This document shows, piece by piece, positions 23,927 through 35,680 of a stretch of DNA of 64,000 nucleotides. Numbering within the stretch: position 1 is the first letter of the stretch; every line of letters begins with the position of its first letter. The notes beneath the pieces are model-generated. The model was not told the DNA's origin. It was given only the letters and a program-made list of their open reading frames with translations, and did not search any database. The translations under genes and the position numbers were made by a program. The stretch comes from Neobacillus niacini NBRC 15566 (GTDB lineage Bacteria; Bacillota; Bacilli; Bacillales; Cytobacillaceae). Where the stretch lies: positions 1-64,000 of the forward strand of contig NZ_BCVA01000001.1 in assembly GCF_001591505.1 (NCBI RefSeq), given 5' to 3'.

Positions 23927-25225
23927 TTAAGCTTTTGATAACTGAAGCATGTCTGCCATGTCTTCTTGAGCAGTACCAATTAATTTTAAGTTAAATGTTT
24001 CCTTTAGAACCTGCAGGACACCTTCTGAAATGAATTCAGGCGGCTTTGGTCCAATACGAATATCCTGTATTCCTAAGCTAAATAACCCTAAAAGAATGGC
24101 TACTGCTTTTTGCTCAAACCAGGATAAAACAATACTAACAGGAAGTTCATTGATTTCGCACCCAAATGCATCAGCTAGTGCCATCGCAATCTTAACAGTA
24201 GATCCTGAGTTGTTACACTGCCCTAAATCAATATAACGTGGAATATTTGTTCCGGGAACAACACCATAATCAACATCGTTAAAGCGGAACTTACCACATG
24301 ATGTTGTCAAAATAACGGTTTCCTGCGGTAGAGAGGTTGCTAATTCGCGATAATACTCTCCACCTTTACCAGGCGCATCACATCCAGCAATGACAAAGAA
24401 GCGTTTTATTTTCCCAGCTTTTACAGCCTCAATTACTTCTGGTGCTAAGCCCAGAACCGTTTCATGATGGAAACCTGTAAGCAACGTTTCATCTGAATGT
24501 ATATCCGCTTCAGGAAGCTCAAGTGCTCGCTCAATTAACGGTGAAAAATCTTCATTGATAATTTTTTGTACATTTTCAAGACCTGCTACTTCATAACTAA
24601 ACATTCTATCTGCATATGTACCTTTAATTGGCATAACACAGTTGGTGGTTGCCAAAATCGCACCAGGGAATTTTTCAAATAGACGTCGTTGGTCATACCA
24701 CGCTTTTCCAATATTACCTTTTAAATGAGGATATTTCTTTAATGCCGGGTACCCATGTGCGGGCAGCATTTCAGAATGTGTATAAATATTAATGCCTTTT
24801 CCTTCAGTCTGCTTTAGTAGTTCCTCGAGTGCAAACAAGTTATGACCCGAAACCACAATGGATTTTCCTTCAATTTTGTTTTGGCTGACAGTGATCGGCT
24901 CGGGAATGCCAAGACGATTTGTGTGTGCTTCATCGAGCATTTCCATCACACGTACTGTTGCCTGCCCCACCTTCATTGCCATGTCGATATGTTCCTGAAC
25001 ATTAAAATTAGAATTTGTTAATGTCATATAAAGAGCTTCTTGTGTAGTTGTATCAACAAATGAATCGGTATAGCCAAGTTGATTAGCATGCGTCCGGTAG
25101 GCTGCAATTCCTTTTAATCCGTAGATAATGGTATCCTGCAAGCTTGAAATCGTTTCATCTTTCCCACAAACACCTACAACTGTACAGCCTCCAACAGGAG
25201 TTTGTTCACATTGATTACAGAACAT
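23927..25225 (-). CDS. hcp: Hybrid cluster protein (Hcp), class III
   Basis: This 432-residue protein is about 100 residues shorter than class I/II Hcp, as in class III. The N-terminal cysteine motif is CX2C-X7-C-X5-C (Cys3, 6, 14, 20). Hybrid-cluster ligand regions follow: SGHNLFALEEL with TEGKGINIYTHSEMLPAHGYP, ATTNCVMPI, VIAGCDAPGKG, TTSCGKFRF and DLGQCNNSGS. Hcp reduces NO to N2O at low NO and has hydroxylamine reductase activity in vitro. A well-placed Fnr-type box precedes it, linking it to the same control as norZ. GAGGGA precedes the ATG. Confidence 0.94.
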   Translation of the reverse strand: MFCNQCEQTPVGGCTVVGVCGKDETISSLQDTIIYGLKGIAAYRTHANQLGYTDSFVDTTTQEALYMTLTNSNFNVQEHIDMAMKVGQATVRVMEMLDEAHTNRLGIPEPITVSQNKIEGKSIVVSGHNLFALEELLKQTEGKGINIYTHSEMLPAHGYPALKKYPHLKGNIGKAWYDQRRLFEKFPGAILATTNCVMPIKGTYADRMFSYEVAGLENVQKIINEDFSPLIERALELPEADIHSDETLLTGFHHETVLGLAPEVIEAVKAGKIKRFFVIAGCDAPGKGGEYYRELATSLPQETVILTTSCGKFRFNDVDYGVVPGTNIPRYIDLGQCNNSGSTVKIAMALADAFGCEINELPVSIVLSWFEQKAVAILLGLFSLGIQDIRIGPKPPEFISEGVLQVLKETFNLKLIGTAQEDMADMLQLSKA

Positions 25226-25259
25226 TCTGTTCCCTCGCTTTCTCGTAAATTACTTTCTC

Positions 25260-25302
25260 AGGATACAAAGACTAGAAATTTTTTAATGTGACATTTATCA
25301 CT
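25260..25302 (-). promoter_or_regulatory. Fnr-type class II promoter of hcp
   Basis: On the minus strand AGTGATAAATGTCACA (25287-25302) is a near-perfect TGTGA-N6-TCACT palindrome. TATCCT begins exactly 22 bases beyond it (25260-25265), putting the centre at -41.5, as at Fnr-activated Bacillus promoters. Confidence 0.75.
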
Positions 25303-25418
25303 AATAATTGATTTGTAATAAAAGGTTCAAAAAGTTATCACAATCTTATGACGCTGCACAAACAATCGCCTAACGCATATGATATGGTGAGAAAATATGG
25401 AAAGTGAGGGAAAGTTTG

Positions 25419-25898
25419 ATGTCATCCATGCCTCCAAGTGACCAAAATAACAATAAGAAGGTTAAACCTGAGCAATTTCGTGAATTTTTCAGAACGATGA
25501 ATGACTTTTTCCATGAAAAACCAGTAAAAGGATTTCTACAATCGATTGATGAATTTTTTAATAGTCCGTTTCCAACTGGCGCTTTTCCTGTAGAGGTTCA
25601 GGAAGCAGAGGACGAATATATTATTATAGCGGAGCTGCCGGGGGTTAAAAAGGAGCAAATAAGACTTAATATCTTACCTAATCATGTAAGTATTTCTGTC
25701 GAGAATAATGAAATGGAAACGAAGGAAGATATAAACAATCACTTTTTCCAAAAAAGGGTTTCACAACAGAGACTTACCCGGTCCATTCCCTTACCTATTA
25801 ACATTAACGAAAAAATGGTAAGGGCTTCCTATCGAGATGGATTACTGACAATTCGAATTCCACAAGTACGAGGAAAAACAATAAATATAGACGACTAA
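25419..25898 (+). CDS. Hsp20/alpha-crystallin family protein
   Basis: This 159-residue small heat-shock protein has a hydrophilic N-terminal arm (about residues 1-50), an alpha-crystallin domain (about 52-150; PVEVQEAEDEYIIIAELPGV, then RASYRDGLLTIRIP), and a short tail with the IPQV-type motif. The signature A-x-x-x-n-G-v-L appears as ASYRDGLLTI. The ATG at 25419 fits GAGGG 8 bases upstream; the GTG at 25404 does not. It diverges from hcp. A chaperone or spore-coat (CotM/CotP-like) role is possible. Confidence 0.87.
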   Translation: MSSMPPSDQNNNKKVKPEQFREFFRTMNDFFHEKPVKGFLQSIDEFFNSPFPTGAFPVEVQEAEDEYIIIAELPGVKKEQIRLNILPNHVSISVENNEMETKEDINNHFFQKRVSQQRLTRSIPLPININEKMVRASYRDGLLTIRIPQVRGKTINIDD

Positions 25899-25944
25899 AG
25901 AATTGAAATAAAAAGTTAAAACACAAATTTTTCGACAAATCCCC

Positions 25945-25974
25945 AAAAAGAAAGACGGCTTTTGCCGTCTTTCT
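25945..25974. terminator. Bidirectional terminator between hsp20 and yppG
   Basis: A stem of AGAAAGACGGC/GCCGTCTTTCT with a 4-base loop is flanked by A and T residues. Confidence 0.88.
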
Positions 25975-25980
25975 ACCGTT

Positions 25981-26532
25981 TTAGGCTTTAAAAATTCCTC
26001 CAAGTCCTTTCACTAAAGAGGATACTTGGGTCACTGCATTTACTACCTGCCCGGCTGTATTCACCATCTTATTTACATCGACTGACCCGTCTTGTGATTT
26101 AAAAGAATTCATTATAGATTGAATTCCCCCAGGCTGCTTTATCATTGCATTTGGTTTTGGATACGGGTTCATTACACTATATCCGTTCATTTGCGGCATA
26201 TACTGATTTAGCGGCATTTCCTCCTGCGGCTGCAAAGGGTTTTGAAATAGAAATTGTGCATTTTTATGAGGATTATGGCCGGTTAGATTGGACATTTGCG
26301 CAGGTTTGACACCAGGCTGATAGGTAGGATCATATGGTTGATAGCTCTGTTGATAGTAAGGATTTGGTTGTTGATATGGATACCATTCCATGCTTTGTAC
26401 TGCCTGGTAAGGATATGGCTGATTACGAGGAACGGGTTCAAAAATGGATGGATAATAACCTGGGCTTTTGTACTGCATTTGCCCCGAGTATCCATGATTT
26501 ATATAATAGTTCGATTGATTTCTACCGTACAT
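25981..26532 (-). CDS. yppG: YppG-like protein, Tyr/Gln/Pro-rich
   Basis: This 183-residue protein has a long N-terminal region rich in Tyr, Gln, Pro and Asn (for example YPYQQPNPYYQQSYQPY) and a conserved C-terminus of about 45 residues (MNSFKSQDGSVDVNKMVNTA, then a VKGLGGIFK end) typical of YppG. The composition recalls spore-coat proteins. The ATG at 26532 follows GGAGGAG by 10 bases; an upstream in-frame start at 26559 is possible. Its position beside yppF matches B. subtilis. The function is not established. Confidence 0.8.
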   Translation of the reverse strand: MYGRNQSNYYINHGYSGQMQYKSPGYYPSIFEPVPRNQPYPYQAVQSMEWYPYQQPNPYYQQSYQPYDPTYQPGVKPAQMSNLTGHNPHKNAQFLFQNPLQPQEEMPLNQYMPQMNGYSVMNPYPKPNAMIKQPGGIQSIMNSFKSQDGSVDVNKMVNTAGQVVNAVTQVSSLVKGLGGIFKA

Positions 26533-26717
26533 GGGCAAACATCTCCTCCGCATTTTCATTACTACACACTATGTATCAATTAAGTTAAGGGTGCATATTT
26601 TCAACTTGATTTCAATGTCAAAATGGAGAGAAATTTGTCTAAAGTTTAAATATTTTAAAAACTAGGAATCCTTTTTTTTCATGTTACTATAAAAAAAAGA
26701 TGAAGGAGGAGTTACAT

Positions 26718-26927
26718 ATGGACATTCGCTCACTAAAAAGCAAATTTATTCAAAGTCGAGATTACAGTACTGATGATCTAAACGCATTAATGGATTTTGC
26801 TAAGAAGGCTTATATTCACAACGAGATTAACATCAAAGAATATCGCCTGCTTGTACGTGATCTTGAAGCTCAGGGCGCCGTAATTCCTGACGATTATAAG
26901 GAAGACTCCCTCATCGAAAATTCATAA
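26718..26927 (+). CDS. yppF: YppF family protein
   Basis: This 69-residue soluble protein begins MDIRSLKSKFIQSRDYSTDD and is mostly helical (NALMDFAKKAYIHNEINIKEY). It has the size and pattern of YppF. AAGGAGGAG lies 6 bases before the ATG at 26718; the longer frame starts inside that site. It stands alone on the plus strand between yppG and yppE, ending in a strong terminator. Function unknown. Confidence 0.85.
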   Translation: MDIRSLKSKFIQSRDYSTDDLNALMDFAKKAYIHNEINIKEYRLLVRDLEAQGAVIPDDYKEDSLIENS

Positions 26928-26955
26928 AATAGTAAAATACAGCTAGACAAGCCCT

Positions 26956-26984
26956 AAAAGAGATGCGATCTGCGCATCTCTTTT
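26956..26984. terminator. Bidirectional terminator between yppF and yppE
   Basis: A 12 bp stem AAAAGAGATGCG/CGCATCTCTTTT with a 5-base loop overlaps the yppE stop codon. Confidence 0.92.
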
Positions 26985-27339
26985 ATTTTTCTAATTCTTT
27001 CAAAATCTCTAACAGAAAAAATTCGACCGTCCGATTTGCATTTAAAAATCTTGAACGGCTTGTTTTCGGGAAAAAAGCCTGTATTGATAATTGATCAATA
27101 TGATCTAAGGTCGTATCGATTTGTTTCAGATGGAGATGCTTCTGCGGATTTTTTACTAACCAGTTTTTCAACAATGTGGCCCATTCTTGGGAAACCTTCT
27201 TAACTTCGTTAGCAAAAGGCTTAATCACTTCATGAAAATCATGGCTGGTCCCATTCTCCCGGGCTTCTTGGTAATATTTCATAAATAAATGGTTATAGTT
27301 TAACAGCTTTTTGGTTAAGACCAGAATTTCTGCTCGCAT
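26983..27339 (-). CDS. yppE: YppE family protein (DUF1798)
   Basis: This 118-residue all-helical cytoplasmic protein has the YppE pattern (LTKKLLNYNHLFMKYYQEAR at the start, EFFLLEILKELEK at the end). An AAAGGA ribosome binding site lies 10 bases before the ATG. It follows an unidentified 98-residue gene by about 65 bp. No catalytic motif is visible and the function is unknown. Confidence 0.85.
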   Translation of the reverse strand: MRAEILVLTKKLLNYNHLFMKYYQEARENGTSHDFHEVIKPFANEVKKVSQEWATLLKNWLVKNPQKHLHLKQIDTTLDHIDQLSIQAFFPKTSRSRFLNANRTVEFFLLEILKELEK

Positions 27340-27405
27340 GGGACATTATTCCTTTCTAACATACAAAATAAAAAGCAGCTTTTAATAAAGCTACTCAATC
27401 TGATT

Positions 27406-27702
27406 TTATTCATATTCTATCGGTAACCAGAAGCCCATTTCAAGTTTTAGTGCTTTTGCGACTGAATTGTTCTGTTCTGAATTTGTTTCATTGGATGTTG
27501 GATTTATTTTATCTAGTTTTTCTTCAAGATTAGAGAGTCTCTGTACAGGTGCGGTTAATTTATTTAACTCCTCATTATTCATTTGAATGCGAAGGTCTGA
27601 GAAAGATGCTTCCAGCACAATCTCCAATTCTTCTAATTGATCATGTATCTCTGTCAACATAGAAAGCAGCTTTTCCTTTTCCGGCAATGACGAATTCATC
27701 AA
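27406..27702 (-). CDS. Uncharacterised 98-residue coiled-coil protein
   Basis: The protein is acidic, with two helical heptad-like regions (KLLSMLTEIHDQLEELEIVL and VQRLSNLEEKLDKIN) and a C-terminal GFWLPIEYE segment. In B. subtilis the yppD gene holds this position, but I cannot show homology. The TTG at 27702 sits 8 bases after GGAGG; the ATG at 27699 is 11 bases away. It probably forms an oligomeric coiled coil. Confidence 0.65.
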   Translation of the reverse strand: MMNSSLPEKEKLLSMLTEIHDQLEELEIVLEASFSDLRIQMNNEELNKLTAPVQRLSNLEEKLDKINPTSNETNSEQNNSVAKALKLEMGFWLPIEYE

Positions 27703-27895
27703 ATTAAGAACCTCCTCGCGATTATATACTAGGTACTATTCGCTTTCTTTTTAAGGCTTCCTTCCCCCTTGACAAAACTAGAAGAGATTCGGCAAAGAAA
27801 GTGCCATTGTGGCATTTATTACCTTCTCATTCGACACTAGCACATTTCGCATGAAAAATAGAAAATCGAACAAGCTAAAATTGGAGGTGTTGAAA

Positions 27896-28000
27896 ATGTC
27901 CAAAAAGAAACAAAACAAAAAATCTGGTGCAGCACAAGTAGAAAATAAAGTTGGCTATGGTGATAAAAAGCTTGAAGGACCAAATCGTCCGGCTGAATAA
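27896..28000 (+). CDS. sspM: Small acid-soluble spore protein M-like
   Basis: This 34-residue basic protein has the same length as B. subtilis SspM, and its C-terminus (DKKLEGPNRPAE) matches SspM's DKKLGGPNRP end. It is rich in Lys and Gln, as are minor spore core proteins made under sigma-G. TTGGAGGTG lies 6 bases before the ATG. It sits between yppC and the yppD position, as in B. subtilis. A terminator follows. Confidence 0.82.
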   Translation: MSKKKQNKKSGAAQVENKVGYGDKKLEGPNRPAE

Positions 28001-28007
28001 GGAGCAT

Positions 28008-28035
28008 AAAAGCAAGGCTTCTCGCCTTGCTTTTT
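28008..28035. terminator. Bidirectional terminator between sspM and yppC
   Basis: A stem of AAAAGCAAGG/CCTTGCTTTT with a short loop overlaps the yppC stop. Confidence 0.9.
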
Positions 28036-29008
28036 ATATTTTCTTTATATGCGATGCCTTATGTAAGGCTAACATTAAATCCAACTGATTTGATTTGTCG
28101 AAGTACCAATCTGTTAAGTGAATAGGATGACGGTGTATTGCTGGGAAATGCAGCCACGCAGGGGATATTACCTTTCTTTCACTCCAATCTTCATATTCAT
28201 AGTGATTGTGCTCAATGATTGGAAAGGTGGCTCTTAATATTGGTGTTTTACGGTTGGTTTTAGTCTTAAAATATTGTTCATAATCATTTCGCGACCCCGT
28301 ATGCGGTGTTTTATCAGCAAACTCGAAAAAAAATGGAAATAGACGCGGATGGGTCAAAATTCTTGCCAGCCTTTTACCAAGATTAATTCTCTTCGAGAGT
28401 GACCTAAAGCCATTTACACTGGCACCATATAATTCCCCCCCACAGGTTGGAAATAGGACGCAGCTAAAATGAAGCCAATCTTGAATATTAAAAATCCAGG
28501 ACTGGAAGACCCTCTTTTTATATATTGGATGTTGGATTACAGGTGTATCAATAACATTTTGCTCATTAATGATTAATGCGGTGGTAAGCCGTTCCCGATT
28601 TCCTTCTTTCCAATATCTCTCCCACTCTTTTTGGATAAATTCAGAACATTTAAAGTATGGAAGCAGATGAAACATTGGACGCTTAAATTTCGTCGAATAT
28701 TGATAGACCAGTAACTGCGGGTAGACGTCATGAAAAATCAACCAATTGGCTCTCTCAAAAGTAAGAAATAATTCTTTTCTTGTATTAGGCTCTAAAATTT
28801 CTCGAAAGACATGTCCCTCCAGATCGCACATGTTCCAGCCGCCATTCCTTGATACCATACTGGCAAGGAAGGACCATACAATATCTGAGTTATTTTTAAA
28901 ATAAGTGAAATAAGCGTCTGTTCTTGAAATATTATCAAGATTCTTTTTATTCGTTTCTGCTTTTATTTGACTGATAGTCTCAATCTCATGTATTGTAAGA
29001 TGATTCAT
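28034..29008 (-). CDS. yppC: YppC family protein (DUF2515)
   Basis: This 324-residue soluble protein has the DUF2515 look: SRTDAYFTYFKNNSDIVWSFLASM near residues 27-50, LIFHDVYPQLLVYQ near 93 and LSKRINLGKRLARIL near 205. It is divergent from recU with a 180 bp gap, as in B. subtilis. AAGG precedes the ATG at 29008 by 5 bases; a GTG at 29014 overlaps that site. No enzyme motif is recognised and the function is unknown. Confidence 0.85.
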   Translation of the reverse strand: MNHLTIHEIETISQIKAETNKKNLDNISRTDAYFTYFKNNSDIVWSFLASMVSRNGGWNMCDLEGHVFREILEPNTRKELFLTFERANWLIFHDVYPQLLVYQYSTKFKRPMFHLLPYFKCSEFIQKEWERYWKEGNRERLTTALIINEQNVIDTPVIQHPIYKKRVFQSWIFNIQDWLHFSCVLFPTCGGELYGASVNGFRSLSKRINLGKRLARILTHPRLFPFFFEFADKTPHTGSRNDYEQYFKTKTNRKTPILRATFPIIEHNHYEYEDWSERKVISPAWLHFPAIHRHPIHLTDWYFDKSNQLDLMLALHKASHIKKI

Positions 29009-29190
29009 ATTCACCTTCTACTTTCAAATAGGTAGTTTTTGAGAATGAATGATTTATGAAAAAAGAATCATGCTTTTTCTCGGCAGTCAAGGTACAGTAT
29101 TTTTATTAGCGTGTGTATACCAAATAATTTTATACACCCCATAACACCGGAGATTTGTTATGATAAGTAATAGCTTGAGAGGTGCTTATC

Positions 29191-29802
29191 ATGAACTTTA
29201 ATTATCCAAACGGAAAAAGGTACATTCCAAAAGTGACCGAAACAGAAACCAAAGTGAAGAAACAAAGTACTCACTCCTATAGTAATAGAGGAATGACCCT
29301 TGAAGATGATTTGAATGAAACGAATGAATATTATCGAGAAAGAAATATCGCTGTCATCCATAAGAAACCTACACCTGTCCAAATTGTTCAAGTAGACTAT
29401 CCTAAAAGAAGTGCTGCTGTTATTAAAGAAGCTTATTTCAAACAAGCTTCGACCACTGATTATAACGGGGTATATAAAGGTAAATACATTGATTTTGAAG
29501 CGAAGGAAACGGCAAATCAAACCTCGTTTCCATTAAAAAATTTTCATCAGCACCAAATTGATCATATGCAGGAAGTTGTTTCTCATGGTGGTATCTGTTT
29601 CGTTATTCTCCGTTTTTCAAAGCAGGAACAAGTGTTTTTACTGCAAGCCCAACACTTGCTGTCCTTTTGGGATAGAATGAAAAATGGGGGGAGAAAATCT
29701 ATTACAAAAGAGGAAATCGAGCAAATGGGAATATTCATTCCACTTGGATTTCACCCAAGAATTGACTATATTAAAATCATAGATAGCCTTTTTCATTTTT
29801 AG
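29191..29802 (+). CDS. recU: Holliday junction resolvase RecU
   Basis: This 203-residue nuclease resolves Holliday junctions with RuvAB and modulates RecA. The catalytic core [13 protein letters not shown] (about residues 94-106) carries the Asp/Glu/Lys ligands. Upstream [12 protein letters not shown] contains the first acidic residue, and the stalk region follows near residue 75. The ATG at 29191 has GAGAGG 8 bases upstream. It forms the conserved recU-ponA pair, 43 bp apart. Confidence 0.95.
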   Translation: MNFNYPNGKRYIPKVTETETKVKKQSTHSYSNRGMTLEDDLNETNEYYRERNIAVIHKKPTPVQIVQVDYPKRSAAVIKEAYFKQASTTDYNGVYKGKYIDFEAKETANQTSFPLKNFHQHQIDHMQEVVSHGGICFVILRFSKQEQVFLLQAQHLLSFWDRMKNGGRKSITKEEIEQMGIFIPLGFHPRIDYIKIIDSLFHF

Positions 29803-29845
29803 ATTTAGTGAAAAAGCTTGAAGTATGAAAGGAAGGAAATTTATC

Positions 29846-32889
<3,044 letters not shown>

Positions 32890-32897
<8 letters not shown>

Positions 32898-33552
32898 TCA
32901 CTACTTCCCTCGCCTTCATTCTCTTTTTACCTTCCCTGCACAGCTCTAATAACGGACAAACAGGGCATTGTGGGTTTTGAGCTTTACAATGATATCGGCC
33001 AAAGAAAATTAATCTATGATGAGTAACAGACCATTCACCCTTAGGGACTTTCTTCATTAACGTTTTTTCCACTTCTAAAACGGAATCCTTCCAGCGGCAT
33101 ATTCCTAGGCGTTTACTTACTCTTTCAACATGCGTATCCACGGCAATGGCTGGTATATTAAATGCCACTGATACCACAACATTCGCTGTTTTCCTTCCAA
33201 CACCAGGAAGTTTCGTTAATTCATCACGATCACGCGGTACTTCTCCATTGTATTCATCCAAAAGTAATCGGCACAAACTTTGGATATTCTTTGCTTTGTT
33301 TCTATAGAGTCCTATAGAGCGAATATCATTTTGCAATTCTTCTAGAGACACACTTAAATAATCCTCTGGAGTTTTGTATTTTTCAAATAATTCTTTTGTA
33401 ACTTTGTTCACGAGTACATCCGTACATTGTGCAGACAATGCCACTGCTATCACAAGCTCAAATGGATTTGAATGTATAAGTTCGCAATGTGCATCAGGAA
33501 ACATTTCGTCCATTTTATCTAGACAAAAACGTATCTGTGTATTGTTTAACAA
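32890..33552 (-). CDS. nth: Endonuclease III, DNA glycosylase/AP lyase
   Basis: This 220-residue base-excision repair enzyme removes oxidised pyrimidines and cleaves AP sites. The helix-hairpin-helix LPGVGRKTANVV near residue 113 has the catalytic Lys, and VDTHVERVSKRLG near 138 has the catalytic Asp. The [4Fe-4S] cluster cysteines follow the C-X6-C-X2-C-X5-C pattern (from residue 187). The start is TTG at 33552 after AGGTG, giving MLNNTQIRFCLDKM, matching the family N-terminus. Operon dnaD-nth-ypoC. Confidence 0.96.
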
Positions 33553-33597
33553 AGAGAGTCACCTGCCATGAGTAATAATTTTATAAAAATGGAAACA

Positions 33598-33621
33598 AAC
33601 GAGAGGAATTTTCCTCTCGTT
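33598..33621 (-). terminator. Possible weak terminator between dnaD and nth
   Basis: A stem of ACGAGAGGA/TCCTCTCGT with a 4-base loop has only a modest T tract on the minus strand. It may be a partial terminator or RNA-processing element. Confidence 0.5.
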
Positions 33622-33629
33622 CAATATGT

Positions 33630-34334
33630 TTATTGCTCGAGCCAATTGTAAAAAGGCACAGAATGAGTTGAAGACGCTTGAGTATCTTGAGCAGTTCTAT
33701 TAGGTGTTTGCTTTTGGCGAAACTTTCTTCCGTGATTTTTAGCCTGTTCAATAGTCTTAATGCCATTCTTTTTCCATTCAAAAAGAATCCTGTCAATATA
33801 CCGGAAGTTTAACTTTCCTGACATGACTGACTCTCGCAAGGCTGCCTTGATAATAATGGGATCATGGTGGTCATCATCCATCCACATGGCCAATGATTCA
33901 CATTCAAACGGGGATAGAGGCCGTCCAAATTCCTTCTCAAAACACGTATAAAGATCACTTTCGTCTGCCTTTTTAGTAACTTCCTGTGACTGTTTATTTT
34001 TCATTAAAAATTGTTCTACAAGTCTCTCCCATAATGGTTGAACGGAGTATTTCTCAAACCTAATTCCTTCTGATGAATATTCATCTATGATTTCAATAAA
34101 CCCTTTTTGGATTAATCTTCGCAGAATATCGTTACATTCCGAAACGGTAATCGTCATTCGTGAGGAAAGCTCTTCTGGGGTTGGGAAGTCATTTCCCTTT
34201 TCTATAAAGGTAATGATATTTAATAAAAGAACAAGTTCATATTCATTAAGATTCATATTGCGGTACTCAGAAAATAATACAGCAGGAACCGTTATATTAC
34301 CTTCCTGAAGCCATGATAATATTTTTGTTTTCAT
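33630..34334 (-). CDS. dnaD: DNA replication protein DnaD
   Basis: This 234-residue primosome component acts with DnaB and DnaI to load the replicative helicase. An N-terminal winged-helix oligomerisation domain (about residues 10-105; PTPEELSSRMTITVSECNDIL) is followed by the DnaD C-terminal domain (about 125-205) with CFEKEFGRPLSPFECESLAMW and the YIDRILFEWKKNGI motif. AGGTG precedes the ATG. In B. subtilis asnS lies between aspB and dnaD; it is absent here. Confidence 0.95.
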   Translation of the reverse strand: MKTKILSWLQEGNITVPAVLFSEYRNMNLNEYELVLLLNIITFIEKGNDFPTPEELSSRMTITVSECNDILRRLIQKGFIEIIDEYSSEGIRFEKYSVQPLWERLVEQFLMKNKQSQEVTKKADESDLYTCFEKEFGRPLSPFECESLAMWMDDDHHDPIIIKAALRESVMSGKLNFRYIDRILFEWKKNGIKTIEQAKNHGRKFRQKQTPNRTAQDTQASSTHSVPFYNWLEQ

Positions 34335-34417
34335 CTTTACGACACCTCTTGATTAGTATAACATGAACAACCTGCCTGAGTAAGAGGATGGACTTATCCA
34401 GATTTTATCTAAAAAGT

Positions 34418-34444
34418 AAAAAGCCTGCAGGTGCAGACTTTTTT
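34418..34444 (-). terminator. Terminator after aspB
   Basis: A stem with AAAAAG and CTGC arms against GCAG and CTTTTT, each with one mismatch, is followed by T residues. It separates aspB from dnaD transcription. Confidence 0.75.
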
Positions 34445-34460
34445 GGGTCATCCAATATTT

Positions 34461-35654
34461 TTAATCTTGACGTTTCGATTCAACGAAATCTTTCATTCTT
34501 GCTACAGCTTTTTCTAGTAAATCTAGAGAAGTTGCATAGGATAGTCGGATATTATCTGGAGTACCGAACCCAGAGCCTGGAATAACCGCTACCTTTGCCT
34601 CTACTAATAGCGCTTCTACAAAAGCATCAACATCAGAATATCCTGTTATGTTAGCTGCTTCCTTTACATTTGGATATAAGTAAAAAGCTCCTTGTGGCTT
34701 TACACAGGTGAAACCAGGTATCGAAACTAATTGATTATATATTACTTCTAACCGTTGTTCGAATGCCTGCCGCATTTCTTCTACGGGCTCTTGTGGACCA
34801 TTATAAGCAGCGATAGAGGCATACTGTGCAGTTGTCGTCGGATTAGATGTACTGTGACTCGCAAGATTTGTCATTGCTTCAATAATCTCCTTATTCCCTG
34901 CTGCATAGCCGATACGCCAGCCTGTCATAGAGTGTGATTTTGAAACTCCATTAATAACAATGGTCTGCTCCTTTAATTCCGGTGATAGCTGCGCAATTGA
35001 TACATGCTTATGTTCACCATATATAAGCTTTTCATAAATCTCATCCGAGACGATTAATATGTTTTTTTCAAGACATAATTTACCTAATTCCCGCAGTTCC
35101 TCTGCTGTATAAATTACACCAGTAGGGTTACTAGGCGAGTTGATAATAACTGCTCTCGTTCTTTCGGAAATGACCGAATTTAATTGTTCAGGCGTAATTT
35201 TAAACTGCTGTGATTCTAATCCATCTACATATACAGGAACGCCGCCTGCTAATTTAACTTGCTCAGGGTAGCTTACCCAATAAGGTGTAGGGATAATAAC
35301 CTCATCACCTTCATTTAAGAGTACCTGAAAGAGCGTATACAACACATGTTTCGCACCATTTCCTACAATAATTTCATTTAATTTATAGGAAAGACCTTGG
35401 TCTCTATCAAATTTTTCGATAATCGCTTTCTTTAAAGCAGGTAATCCTGCGGAAGGAGTATACTTCGTATGCCCTTCATTCATGGAACGAACTGCCGCGT
35501 CTAAAATATGCTGTGGAGTGTTATAGTCTGGCTCACCAGCTCCTAAACCAATCACATCCACTCCTTGTTCCTTTAGTTCTTTCGCCTTCGCTGTAATTGC
35601 TAATGTTGTTGACGGTGTAAGCGCCAGTACTCTGCTTGCTAATTTTACTGCCAT
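34461..35654 (-). CDS. aspB: Aspartate aminotransferase, class I PLP enzyme
   Basis: This 397-residue enzyme converts aspartate and 2-oxoglutarate to oxaloacetate and glutamate. The PLP lysine lies in NGVSKSHSMTGWRIGY near residue 238. Other motifs are NSPSNPTG near 173, the Asp in IVSDEIYEKL near 204, and the substrate Arg in IRLSYATS near 377. The ATG at 35654 has GGAGGAGAAGG upstream and gives the family N-terminus MAVKLASRV. It follows ypmB, as in B. subtilis. Confidence 0.95.
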   Translation of the reverse strand: MAVKLASRVLALTPSTTLAITAKAKELKEQGVDVIGLGAGEPDYNTPQHILDAAVRSMNEGHTKYTPSAGLPALKKAIIEKFDRDQGLSYKLNEIIVGNGAKHVLYTLFQVLLNEGDEVIIPTPYWVSYPEQVKLAGGVPVYVDGLESQQFKITPEQLNSVISERTRAVIINSPSNPTGVIYTAEELRELGKLCLEKNILIVSDEIYEKLIYGEHKHVSIAQLSPELKEQTIVINGVSKSHSMTGWRIGYAAGNKEIIEAMTNLASHSTSNPTTTAQYASIAAYNGPQEPVEEMRQAFEQRLEVIYNQLVSIPGFTCVKPQGAFYLYPNVKEAANITGYSDVDAFVEALLVEAKVAVIPGSGFGTPDNIRLSYATSLDLLEKAVARMKDFVESKRQD

Positions 35655-35680
35655 TTCCTTCTCCTCCTGCTCCAATAAAG

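Noticed and set aside
26296..26588. Plus-strand frames opposite yppG
   Set aside because: They mirror the Tyr/Gln-rich coding of yppG and lack ribosome binding sites.
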